From: Puccinia triticina | Taxonomy: Eukaryota; Basidiomycota; Pucciniomycetes; Pucciniales; Pucciniaceae | Direction: 5' to 3' | Assembly (NCBI RefSeq): GCF_026914185.1 | Contig: NC_070564.1 | Span: 2,232,001 to 2,296,000 of the forward strand | DNA: 64,000 bases | In this document: piece by piece, positions 52,855 to 64,000 of the stretch | Layout: every line of letters begins with the position of its first letter | How positions within the stretch are numbered: the first letter of the stretch is position 1 | The notes under the pieces: generated by a model | Told to the model about the DNA's origin: nothing | Seen by the model: the letters and a program-made list of their open reading frames with translations, nothing else | Databases searched by the model: none | Made by a program: the position numbers and the translations under genes

Positions 52855-53100
52855 TATCCAGTCCGCCCAGGCCTGCTTAAGTCAAGTCCAGCTCCGCCGC
52901 CGCCGCCGCCGTGCCGTGAACATAGCCCCGCGCTCCGCCTTGTGGACACATTCCGCACTGTGCTGCGCCGCGACAGCCTTGCGGAATCCGCAGCCTGCAA
53001 CCTCTGCAAACCTGTACGGACACTTTGGGTCCGCAACCAGGTTTTTAGCATCACAGAGGGTACCTGCAACAGGTTTGCCAGGGCCATCTCTACTCCCATT

Positions 53101-54340
53101 TTTATTTCCACCCTGCTGTGGCTGCTTGATGTCAACAACAGGTGCAGATCCATTCAGAAGTTGAGAAATGTTGTCCTGTTGGGCCTGTGAGACTTCAAGT
53201 CTAGGTGAAAGGCCGCAGACCCATAAATTGGGAAAGCGGCTGGGATCCCCAACAGCTGCGGCAACTGGTAAGCAAAGCAAACCAGTTCCGCAGTCCAAAT
53301 CTGGTTCTGCAGAGTCAAAAAACTGACTCATAACTTGATGTATGCAGACTTGGCTCCAACGATCAGCAAAATCAGGCTTGCGGAAAATCCCGGCCCCAAG
53401 TCACTGAAAACTAGGATATCAGCTATCACCAAAGGTGTGTAGATGATGTTTAAGCTTTCACGTGATAAGATATGAGCTAACGCTCTATCCAAACCCTCCG
53501 GTAGACAAAGTCAACCCAAAAAAGATCAGCACTACCAATTCCCCACAAAGTGAAGGAAACTCCATTGGTAAGTATCTGTATCCAAACCAAGAGGAGAAAC
53601 TATAGGCTAACATGGAGTGCAATCATGACACAGATAATGCCACACTCCTCCTACACTGTTTCACCAACGCTAAAGCAAAAGGACCCTAAGGGCTAAAAAG
53701 GCTCAAAGAGCGTAAGAGAACCTTACAACAGAGCTGTTGAAGAAAAGAGAACTAATGTGCCACGCTTTTGCACAGACTAGCTCTATCGAAACCAGTTTCA
53801 TTACTCTCCAGTTTTTCTATCTCTCTTCAGTAGAGAGCGGCCCATTGCCTTCTCTTAGGTAAATACCCCCAAACACTTGACAGACTGTGTTATTTCTATC
53901 TTAAACTACATTGTATTAAGTCTAATAAGAAATAAAACACTCTTAGTCATTGGTATTCTTTTAGGGCCCAACTTCAAGAATGATAGTATAATACACTTTG
54001 ATACTATCCAGTTATTTACTCACATCCCTTCAGTCATTGCTGCTAGAGTGTGAGCCTGAGTGCAGCACCTATGCTGGGGTTAGGGGGCTAGGTTTCTGGT
54101 TGAGATTTTAATTTTAATTTTCAATGTACTTTAATAGAGGTCACATCAACTTTTCTTGTATTTATTTAGTGGGAAAACCCTTTCAATTTTTTTTGTACTT
54201 TGTTGTCTTATGGGGCAAACTCTCTCATTTTTGGGTGATTTTTCTCTATTTCAGGGGGAACCCTTGTTTTTTTTTCAGAATATTGTGGTTTTAATAAAGT
54301 TGGATGTGTGCAAAACTATTTAATGGAAAAAATGTAGGCA
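53101..54340. other. Spacer without recognised gene
   Basis: AT-rich from 53400 on, with no coding domain, terminal repeat or RNA gene recognised. Confidence 0.45.
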
Positions 54341-54492
54341 ATTAAATACTAATATAACATCATACCACACCATGCAAGAGATATGGCACTCTTTCTTAGT
54401 AGAAGATGTAACCAAAAGCCCCCACCACCTTGTAAATAGTTTCTGTTGGTGCCTAGCAACTGACTATATGAGGAAACTGTGATATTCTGTGT

Positions 54493-54830
54493 GCTGTGAA
54501 ATTTGGGACCCTTTGGGTCACTTTGGCTAAGGGTTTGGTGGTGTTCCTTAGTATGACACCTGCCAAAATGGGCACACAGTAGCACACCCCTTTCCTGAGG
54601 TTTAATAATGCCATGAATCTCACCATCTTGCTTTCAGAGCTTATTCTGCCCGCTGTAAAATTTTGGGACCCTTTGGGGCACCGTGGCTAAGGTTTTGGTG
54701 GTGTTCCTTAGTAGGACACCTGACAAAATGGGTGCACAGTAGCACACCCCATTCCTGGGGTGAGATAATGAAATGAAGTTCAGCATGTGCTCTTGAGAGA
54801 GGTTTCTGCCCTCGGTAAAATTTTGGTGGG
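54493..54830 (-). repeat. Tandem repeat with 160-bp period
   Basis: TGGGACCCTTTGG followed by GGTTTGGTGGTGTTCCTTAG occurs at about 54504 and again 160 bp later, with a partial third start (GGTAAAATTTTGG) near 54816. Confidence 0.6.
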
Positions 54831-55089
54831 GCTTGGGCACAGCAGTGAGGAGTTATAATTTTTTTTCTAATTTTTGACATTTTTGCAAAAATTAAATTTC
54901 CAATTCCCAAAAAATGTTTATAAATTCACATTCCAACTCCCAAAATGCTCCCGGGTCAATTTTTTGTCTACACAACCGGGTGCAACGTTGAGAAGCCATC
55001 CTCCCAATGTACATGCCGTTTGGGACTTGGGAGTCATGAGTCGAAAAGTAGGGAGTTGATTAATCAAAACCCATGTTATTATATTAAAC

Positions 55090-55225
55090 TCTTCTAAATG
55101 AACAGAATGGAACCAGTCATCAATGGGAGTGTTTAATCCTTGACTGGAGAGAACCAGTCATCACTCATCAAGAGGAGTATTTACTCCTTTCAATAACTGG
55201 AACAGACGCGGTTATTGAGAGGAGT
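55090..55225. repeat. GGAACCAGTCATCA palindromic array fragment
   Basis: Short units AACCAGTCATCAAT, CTTGACTGGAGAG and CATCAAGAGGAG repeat in both orientations, the same unit family as at 21735-22260 and 23850-24240. Confidence 0.45.
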
Positions 55226-55397
55226 CTCGTTGATTCAATTGATGCAGTTTTTTTTTCTTGCTTGATGAGCTGGGAGTAGGAGTTGGTGCATGTGTTGATA
55301 CTTCCATCTTTGCGGGTATGAAGTCAAGCGGATGGAGGTGTGTGCTCAATATTGCGGCTGGGAGGCAACCCCCGAACGCCCGATCGCGGCTCGGCTG

Positions 55398-55413
55398 GAG
55401 ATGCTCTGAGTCG
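55398..55413. repeat. Solo PIF-type end near the CAPZB start
   Basis: GCTGGAGATGCTCTGA matches the right terminus of the element at 36846-37482. No partner left end is found upstream, so it is a remnant about 85 bp before the start codon. Confidence 0.35.
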
Positions 55414-55498
55414 GGCGGCCCAGTAGGCCTTGTCAAGACCAAGTGACCTCACTGACATCAACATCCTCATCAGCAACCAACAAGAAAGTCAAGCAGCC

Positions 55499-56733
55499 AT
55501 GGACCAGATACTTGCCCAAGCCTCCGACACATCCGAGCTCGACCTCCTCCTCGATCTCATGCGTCGGTTGCCCCCGGAAAAGATCGACAGCAACTTGCAG
55601 AGCCTCTTGTTCGTCCTGCCCGAGTACACCGACGACTTGCTCACCTCGATCGATCTCCCACTCAAAATCCAGGTCGACCCTTCCTCCGGTAGAGAGTTCT
55701 TGAATTGCGACTATAACAGAGACCAAGATTCATACCGGTCCGCCCATCTTCATCCAACGGTTCTTCCTATATAATATGTTTTCCTTCGATGTTGGCTTTT
55801 TGTTTTGTTTTCTAACCTACTTCCAATGCTTCCCACTAATCAGGAGCCCTTGGTCCAACGAATACGATCCACCTTTGGCAGATGGAACCTCCCCTGGACC
55901 AAAGCTAAGGAAATTAGAGATACTCCTCAATGATGGGTTTGATGTCTACCGAGAAATGTGTGTTATTCATTTGACCATTCTCACGATCAGATTTGCAATA
56001 CCTATCTTCAAGCTGACGACAAGGATTTTTCAGGTATTACGAGGGAGGAGTTTCTTCGGTTTATCTGTGGGATCTCGATGAGGATTTTGCAGGGGTAGTA
56101 TTACTGAAGAAGAGTACGCGACTGATGCTCACTTATTAGAATATATAATTAAGTTCTGATGCGCTCACCACGTCTCTATGTTTCAATCAGCTATCCAACC
56201 AAGCGACAACCTCAGTGGAACTTGGGATTCTATCCATGTCTTTGAAACCACCGAGCGTGGACGGAATGCTCATTACAAACTGACATCGACTGTCATGCTG
56301 CATCTTGTTCAATCTCACCCAATACTTGGCAAGATCAGTTTGGCTGGTAGTATGACTCGCCAAGTTGAGTAACAGAAAACATTCACTTTCTAAACAACAA
56401 CAACAAAAAAGTTTGACTCTCCTCTGACAAAGAATTATTTTGGTCTTGATTTTGGTATGATAGTCCGAGCAAACGTATCCGCTAGTGACACCATCCACAT
56501 CATCGACACTCTCGCCGACGCATCTCCCAAATATCGGGAGATTGATCGAAGAGATGGAGTTGAAGATGAGGAACCTCTTGAAGGAGGTCTACTTCAGCAA
56601 GACCAGGGACGTCGTTAATGATCTCAGATCGGTCAATAATCTGGGAGAGTTGAGGCAGAGATTGGGCGTCCAAAAGGAGCTCGTCGGCTTACTCAAAGTC
56701 AAGGGTCAATCAATCGTCCCCAAGGAATCTTGA
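55499..56733 (+). CDS. F-actin-capping protein subunit beta
   Basis: Exons 55499-55737, 55844-55957, 56034-56113, 56191-56363, 56470-56733 give 289 residues, the family's usual length. The chain starts [26 protein letters not shown] and has [31 protein letters not shown] across the first intron, [40 protein letters not shown], and the amphipathic C-terminal tail ([12 protein letters not shown]), which binds actin. With the alpha subunit it caps barbed ends of actin filaments at cortical patches. The fourth donor (GTTGAG at 56364) and the acceptor ending CCGAG are the weakest splice pair. The frame also stays open 23 codons upstream of the ATG, but without another ATG. Confidence 0.93.
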
Positions 56734-57419
56734 CCATTCTCTGTCCTTAGTGTTTTAATTACTGTCCTTTATTTATAAATTCGAGGGAAATTGTTCGTGG
56801 ACTTTTGTTTCTTTGTAATGTTTTTCAAACTCTCTTTTTCGGTCCTGGCTTGGCTGGATTTTTTGTTTTTCAAGCTTCCCCTCAGCTGATCATTTCCTGT
56901 GGCATTCTGATTGGTAATATCTTATAATTGAGTGTAGGATGTACATCCATAAATAGACAGAGGAAAACTGAATAGCAGCTGAATCCGAAGGCAGAACTTG
57001 GCAGCAATCGTGAGACCAGACTAGCCAAATAATACCAGCTTTAAGCAGCCACTGAGACATCTGGGAATGTTTTAAAAATAGGATATGCTGCAGCTGGGTT
57101 CGTTGGGATATGAATACCCCACCAAGACCTGATGATTTTGATCATCTTGCGCAGATATACTTGACAGCAGTAGGCGCTCCAAATCGAGTTGGCTTGAAGG
57201 TATATTTACTTTTTTATTGTATTTTTGTAGACCATGTGCCATCGTCATCATCAGCCATGCTCATCAATAGAGGAAGAGGGAGGGTGAGAGAGAAACAAAA
57301 ATGATCGTCATGAAGAACGGATTGATCGAAATATTATTATTTAGCTTTCAATCGTCGCTGTAGTATTCATTATGTAAAAGCATGCCAGATTTCTAGATAG
57401 ATAAGCACAAGATGTGCGA
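56734..57419. other. Convergent 3' flanks of CAPZB and adenylate kinase
   Basis: No supported gene. A 64-codon frame at 57110 has no recognised domain; both neighbours' 3' ends point into this interval. Confidence 0.45.
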
Positions 57420-58890
<1,471 letters not shown>

Positions 58891-59421
58891 TCTCAAGGAA
58901 AGGTTGCTTTCTTCTCCTGAGTGCCCAAGTGGTTCTTGTTGGGTGGAGACTGAGCTGAAGGTCTGCTGGTGTGTCCCCTGCGTCCACGTGTAGCTGCATA
59001 CACCACCGCTCAAATCTGTGGGGTTGGTGCGGGCGGGCACCACGGCCCGGGAACAGTCGGACCCCCCGTTGACCTGCATCCGAGTCAGCGGGCGGGCCAA
59101 CCCAGCCGACGTGCCATGCCGGAAGCGTTGGCTTCCCCATTGGGTGTTAATCGGGTCGGATGGCTTGGCCATGGCTCACCCGGCCGGCTCATTCCGGCTA
59201 CGATGAGCGCGCCCACGGCGGTGGCTCAGGCCCAACGAGCAGTACATGTACTCCGGTCGGGCCTCGGGCCCGTAGCGAGCTCCTCTGCGTCCGCTTCATG
59301 GGCGGGCGCGTCATTCCTCGTTGAACACCTCAACTACTACGTTCCAGAGCCGAGACGCGACGAGAGACAGGCATCTAAATTATCGAAGGTCGCTGGAAAA
59401 CGTACTAAAAACTTATAAAAA
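58891..59421. promoter_or_regulatory. Bidirectional promoter of adenylate kinase and FEN1
   Basis: About 530 bp, GC-rich in the middle, lies between the divergent start codons. Open frames on both strands here (for example 58969-59418 plus and 59172-58890 minus) have no recognised domain. Part of the minus one may be coding if the adenylate kinase starts at 59172. Confidence 0.5.
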
Positions 59422-61329
59422 ATGGGTAAGCAATCATGCTCTCGTTCTTCCAAAGGGCAATAAATTGTCTGCTTGCTCCCTACTCTTTTAACTAACATTT
59501 TTGTTTTGGGACACAGGTATTAAGGGTTTAACTGCTTTGATTAACGATGTCGCTCCACAGGCTATCACTCAATCAGAAATTAAAACCCTCGTAAGTCACG
59601 TATCCTTGTCTTGTCCTTCTTCAGCCGATCGGCCTCTCATCACAAACCTCCACCCGATGGAGCAAGACCAAACTAATCCAAGAATTTTTCTCTCTTTCCG
59701 TGTCAAAATGGTCGTAGTTTGGAAGGAAGGTCGCCATTGATGCTAGCATGTCTATCTATCAAGTCAGAGTGTTTCCCGCTTTCGTGTATTAGTATCTTGG
59801 GAGCCACCCTCCCCAACGATCAGCACCGATTAATTTACTTATCCTGCCTCCTTTCTTCCAGTTTCTCATAGCCGTCCGGCAACAGGACGGACAACAATTA
59901 ATGAATGAGGCAGGGGAAACGACATCGTCCGTTCAGCTTTGGCAGTCCATGAAATCCAAGATTATCTGAGCTTTTTTTTTTGAATTATTCATAACCACAG
60001 GCATTTAATGGGTCTATTCTACCGAACAATACGAATGGTTGACAACGGGATCAAGCCGGCCTATGTGTTTGACGGCAAACCCCCAGCGATGAAGGCGGGA
60101 GTGCTAAGCAAGCGATTCGAGCGGCGTCAAGAAGCGAAGGAGGAGGGAGAAGAGGCCAAGGAGACCGGGACGATGGAGGAGATCGACAAGCTGTCTCGTC
60201 GGACGGTCAAAGTTACTCGCGAACACAACGAGGAATGCCGGAGACTGCTGACATTGATGGGGATTCCTTGGGTCGTTGCGCCCAGTGAGGCTGAGGCCCA
60301 ATGTGCGGAGCTCTGTCGGGGCGGCTTGGTTGGTCCCTTGATCATCCCAAATCCACGCCTGGTTCAAGGTGGAAACTGTGTAACCTTTTTCTCACTTGCT
60401 GCTTTGCAGGTTTATGGCGCTGGCTCGGAGGACATGGACACCTTGACATTCGGAACGCCTGTTCTTCTCAGACATCTAACGTTCTCTGAGGCCCGGAAGA
60501 TGCCGATCCTCACAGTGCATCTGGACAAGGTCTTATCGGGACTGAAGCTGACAATGGAACAGGTGCTTCATCTTCCGTCGCGTCTATCTTTCTTCCTTTT
60601 TTTTCTTTCGAAATTACTGATTGATTGACATGGGTGGTAGTTTATCGAATTTTGCGTGTTATGTGGCTGTGATTACGTAGATCCATTGAAAGGAGTTGCG
60701 GCCAAAACTGCCCACAAATTGATGATGGAACACGGTTCGTTAGAGAAAGTGGTCGAGCATCTACGGGAGTCGAGCAAGAATCCGCCGCCTGAGGATTGGC
60801 CCTGGGAAGAAGCCCGAGCGCTGTTTCAGAAACCCGAAGTGACGCCCGCCTCGGAGCTTAAACTAGAGTGGAAGAAGCCCGACGTTGACGGACTGGTGGA
60901 GTTTTTGGTCAAGGAGAAGGGATTCGAGTTGAGTGATTGGGGGAAGAAGGAGAAGAAAAAAAATAGCTCCAATTCAGTACAGGGCTGAGATTACTCATCT
61001 TCTTGCCTTGGTCTGCTTAGTGAGGAACGCATCAAAAAAGGAGCGGCTAAACTCACGCTAGCGATGACTCAGAAACAGCAAGGCCGACTAGACGGATTTT
61101 TCAAGCCAATGGCACCCCAGGCTGACCAGTCTTCGACCAAGAAACGCAAGGTGAATAACCTTTTTTTTTGTCGAAGACTCCCTTTCGAAGCAGCCTTCTT
61201 CTCTTGCTGAATACAAGCGATTCACATTGGGATGTTGTTGTTTTTGTCTAGGGCGATGATGACAAAAAAAGCACAACAAAAGGCAAAAAAGCCAAATCTA
61301 ATTCTTCTACCACTAAGAAGAAATCATAA
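59422..61329 (+). CDS. FEN1: Flap endonuclease 1
   Basis: Nine exons fit: 59422-59425 (only ATGG), 59517-59590, 59718-59762, 59862-59926, 60001-60328, 60410-60562, 60641-60927, 61021-61150, 61252-61329, 387 residues. It starts [10 protein letters not shown]; the free Gly2 after Met removal is needed for activity in the family. Metal ligands are seen in [12 protein letters not shown] (D34), YVFDGKPP (about D87), [19 protein letters not shown] and GCDYVDP. The helical arch region is intact. A PIP box QGRLDGFF near residue 341 binds PCNA, and a Lys-rich tail works as a nuclear signal. The enzyme removes 5' flaps during Okazaki-fragment maturation and base-excision repair. The gene is divergent from the adenylate kinase. 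Confidence 0.96.
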
Positions 61330-61498
61330 ATGAGAAAGCATTGTTTGCAGACTTCTTATTTGTTCAAGGATACATAAGCCTTTCCATCAAATCTTTGTTC
61401 TTTATTTTGTTGTGACCATAACTGATAGTTATATTTATTTTAATCAATGGAAATGAACTGAATGACCCATCACTGACAAAAACAGATATGATGTGCAG

Positions 61499-61846
61499 CA
61501 ACGCTGAAACTGATCCGATCCGAGACAGGTATTGGCAATACCATGGATCATATTGTTTTTTCAATACACAAGAATTTGATACCATGTATCGTATTGACAA
61601 ACAGATACGATATGATGGTATTGTATTGATTTTTTTCTCTTTCTTTTCTGGGCCATTCGGACAAAATCCAATGGCCCACCCGAGCAATTTATTGAATATT
61701 GGATTGGATCGGGGACCCAATCCACGTATCTCAATGCATCTGGATTGTATTGGTTTGCAGATCCAATACAGATACAATGTATTGGAAACAAAACTGATCC
61801 AATATCAATAAATACCAATACATGTATCGGATTGGTTTCAGCGTTG
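61499..61846. mobile_element. hAT-like MITE, CAACGCTGAAAC group, 348 bp
   Basis: Ends CAACGCTGAAACTGATCCGA and, reversed, CAACGCTGAAACCAATCCGA; the exact 7-bp duplication TGTGCAG lies outside (61492-61498, 61847-61853). Interior GTATTGG/CCAATAC words repeat. It lies 169 bp after the FEN1 stop. Confidence 0.78.
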
Positions 61847-61859
61847 TGTGCAGAGTGAT

Positions 61860-64000
61860 GAATGCTTGAATAAAATTTTATTGTGAACCCCCCTAATGAG
61901 TGATGGATGCTTGAACACAAAGAAATACCATTGAATTCCTAAATAATTTTCCTTGCCCCCCACACTGCTTGTTTGAAACCAAAAGCAGAAAATGTTTCAT
62001 TGTAGACATATGTCCAAACAAGAAGATTGATGTGTTAACATGGTTCTCAACCTGGCACACTGTCAAAATCTAAAGCAAATGTCAAAGAAAATCTAGCTCA
62101 ACTTTTGCTAGGTATACATTCAATTCAACAGCCTAATACTAAAACAGAGTTCAAAAATGAAACCCAACCCAAAAAATTTACAAGTTGGGTTGGGTTGGGT
62201 TAGGGTCATGTGATTTTCTTTGAAAACATATGTTGCATGCAACAAAAATTTTAAACCCTCATCTTACACCCTAATTTAAATACAAATTTAACCCCAGTCA
62301 CCCACTTTAACCACCCGGCTAGCTCTGTTATTTTAGGAGATATTGACACTCAAAGGTTCAGCACAGGCCATGACTACGCAGAAAGTCATACAAAATAGTA
62401 AAATCATGTTACTAGAATTGCTATGTAGGTGTTCTTCACCATTATCTACAGATAAACTCACACGAGCTGGGTATCGGTAACCACAACTACTAGGCCTCCA
62501 CCAACACTGCAACTAATACAATCCATGTAATTTTATTGGGAAATAGCTCAGAGGAAGAGACCAGGCAATCTTTGGACTGGAGCACTCCAATCCCTTGGTT
62601 TTGGAGAATATTGTATTGAGGTACCCAATGAAATACATTATATTTTGGAATCATGTATAGTGTTCCCCAATCCTATACAGTACCTATACCAGATCCTATC
62701 AGATTGTATTGGGTTAGGGGAGGTTAAAGGCATACCTATGGATTCACCCCAAATATTCATAATCTAACCCTACTATGGGGTCATATTTTTTCAATTCCAG
62801 ATATTACTGGATATCATACATATACATATTGAATCCCGGATACTCCACATCTCCTTAGATGTGTCTTGTATCCCTCAATCTGTAGTCAGACTCTGTCCAA
62901 GTCCCAAGATCCAATTACAATGGCTCTTACACATCCAGCTAGAGATTGTCACTTCACATCTGGGTACCTGCACGTGTTTGGATACCTTCCACATATTTTT
63001 GCCAATCCCCAACATCCACATCCACATCCTCATCCAAAGGCGGATGGATACCCGCTGGCCTTGGCGGGCATCTGCAGATACCCGCCCCTCAAAACAAGAT
63101 CAAGACACAAAATATTTAATTTAATAAGAAACATAATAGAGGATACCATTGTGAACAAGACTCAAAACTGGATAATAACCAGTCCTTATCTCTGCTAGTA
63201 CATACAGATAGCAAGACCATTTGGTCTGAAGCTGCCTGGAGCCCATGCACCACATGACGCTGCAGAATTCTCAGGCAAAGTGGCGGATTTAGTGTTTTAG
63301 ATTCTGATTAACAACACTCCGGTGATTGACGGGGTATACATAACAATTATTTTCCAGAAAGGTGTGCTGGGGGCCTCTTCCAGAGTCCAGAGAATCTTGA
63401 ATAGCAGTGCACAGTTGCGCTGGAATAAAACATCAGCACAGCAAGCTCTGCTTTTTGCCAGCTGCTTACGGTGTGTGCACTGTGATTCACAAAGCCTCCC
63501 AGGCACCCCTTGTGTCATGTGAAGGGGGAGCAAGGGTTTTGGGGCCAAGGGTAAGCCAGTGCAGAGATTGTGTGTTGCACAGCTGCAGCTCACATACCCT
63601 AGGGTGATTGAATACCCAGCCATATACCCAGGTATCCGCTGGATTTTACCCAGGATCTCAGAAATCTGCATACACTGTCAGGTACCTGCCAGCCTTGGTG
63701 GGTACCCGCCAGTGGATAGCGGATAACTGCAGTGGTTTTGAAGTGACCTTCTCTACATCCAGCTTGGAATTCTCCTTCACCACACCACAACACATCCCAG
63801 CCTCTGTCCCATCAGTCTAACTGTGAGCCTGAGTCTCTTATGTGACAGCAGGACACAAGGAATTTGGGGGTACACCAATTGAATTTCTTGGGATAAAGGA
63901 ATACAAGCAGTAGAGAGAGAGAAAAGAGATTTGTTATGTTATGATTTAATATGGGCCAAGCTCTACCTGGAAAATTAGGCTTCCAAATGTGCTGAAGGAG
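61860..64000. other. Spacer without recognised gene; GGGTACC-rich patches
   Basis: AT-rich sequence with no supported gene. Patches at 63040-63085 and 63600-63720 carry GGCGGGTACC/GGTACCTGCC motifs like the subterminal zones of hAT-like elements D, F and B, so an element end may lie close by, but no TIR pair was found. Confidence 0.45.

Larger units (their letters stand above)
50454..53092. mobile_element. Large non-autonomous hAT-like element F (2.6 kb)
   Basis: Ends TAGAGATGGCTCTGTTGCAC and, reversed, TAGAGATGGCCCTGGCAAAC; the 8-bp duplication CTCCCATT is exact (50446-50453, 53093-53100). Subterminal GGGTACC motifs are as in element D. Inside are a SINE-like repeat, a palindromic array and a TA-target MITE. 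No transposase is recognised. The GC-rich stretch 52870-53040 holds overlapping open frames that I do not accept as genes. Confidence 0.82.

Noticed and set aside
52363..53331. GC-rich overlapping frames in element F
   Set aside because: Frames are open on both strands, contain the nested MITE or poly-Arg from CCG repeats, and match no family.
57110..57304. 64-codon open frame between CAPZB and adenylate kinase
   Set aside because: No domain, no clear splice partner, and it lies in the convergent 3' region.
58969..59418. 149-codon open frame on the plus strand in the GC-rich interval before FEN1
   Set aside because: It has no recognised domain, lies in the shared promoter, and runs antisense to a possible extended adenylate kinase exon; high GC alone keeps frames open.
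62180..62215. TTGGGTTGGGTTGGGTTAGGG, telomere-like
   Set aside because: Only a short run with an irregular unit; no telomere array or subtelomere context.

Overview
The window looks like a transposon-rich chromosome segment of a filamentous basidiomycete. A rust fungus (Pucciniales) is my best guess, not proven. The genes have many short GT-AG introns and basidiomycete-type products, and they sit as islands in a sea of nested mobile elements. Eight gene models are supported: a probable mitochondrial adenylate kinase (17.1-18.5 kb, +), a casein kinase 1 (38.7-40.0 kb, +), a cohesin SCC3/STAG subunit (41.1-46.7 kb, +), an unrecognised ORF (47.7-48.3 kb, -), a membrane-anchored Shewanella-like metallophosphatase (48.6-50.1 kb, +), F-actin capping protein beta (55.5-56.7 kb, +), a second adenylate kinase (57.4-58.9 kb, -) and flap endonuclease FEN1 (59.4-61.3 kb, +). 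The last two are head to head over about 530 bp.

0-9.5 kb holds two related hAT-type transposase genes, head to head. The left copy is badly broken; the right copy lies in a full element with terminal inverted repeats (TIRs) and a target-site duplication (TSD), and has one nonsense codon. A MITE built almost only of GCGTTAGCGTAGC-type units follows. 9.9-16.6 kb is a complete Ty1/copia element on the minus strand (131-bp LTRs, TSD GAAAG). Its polymerase frame is cut by a 637-bp TRIM (miniature LTR retrotransposon, TSD TTGGC) whose identical 215-bp LTRs each contain a tRNA-like sequence with perfect A and B boxes and a TTTT terminator.

19.5-27.4 kb is a nested pile of non-autonomous DNA transposons: two hAT-like groups, a 3.2-kb CACTA-type element and a TA-target MITE. 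Their interiors are arrays of short palindromic units. 29.3-35.1 kb is a second, nearly intact copia element (124-bp LTRs, TSD AAAAG) with one in-frame TGA. More MITEs and a 2.6-kb hAT-like element sit between the host genes from 36 to 55 kb, and 61.5-64 kb is again repeat and unrecognised sequence.

The most unusual points are the tRNA-like promoter inside the TRIM LTRs, the primer-binding site shared by all three LTR elements (it matches the anticodon region of initiator tRNA-Met, not a tRNA 3' end), the recurrent palindromic-unit arrays inside elements of different superfamilies, and 7-bp rather than 8-bp duplications around the CAAC...GTTG hAT group. All splice models were made by eye from reading frame, GT/AG signals and family similarity; no search was run.
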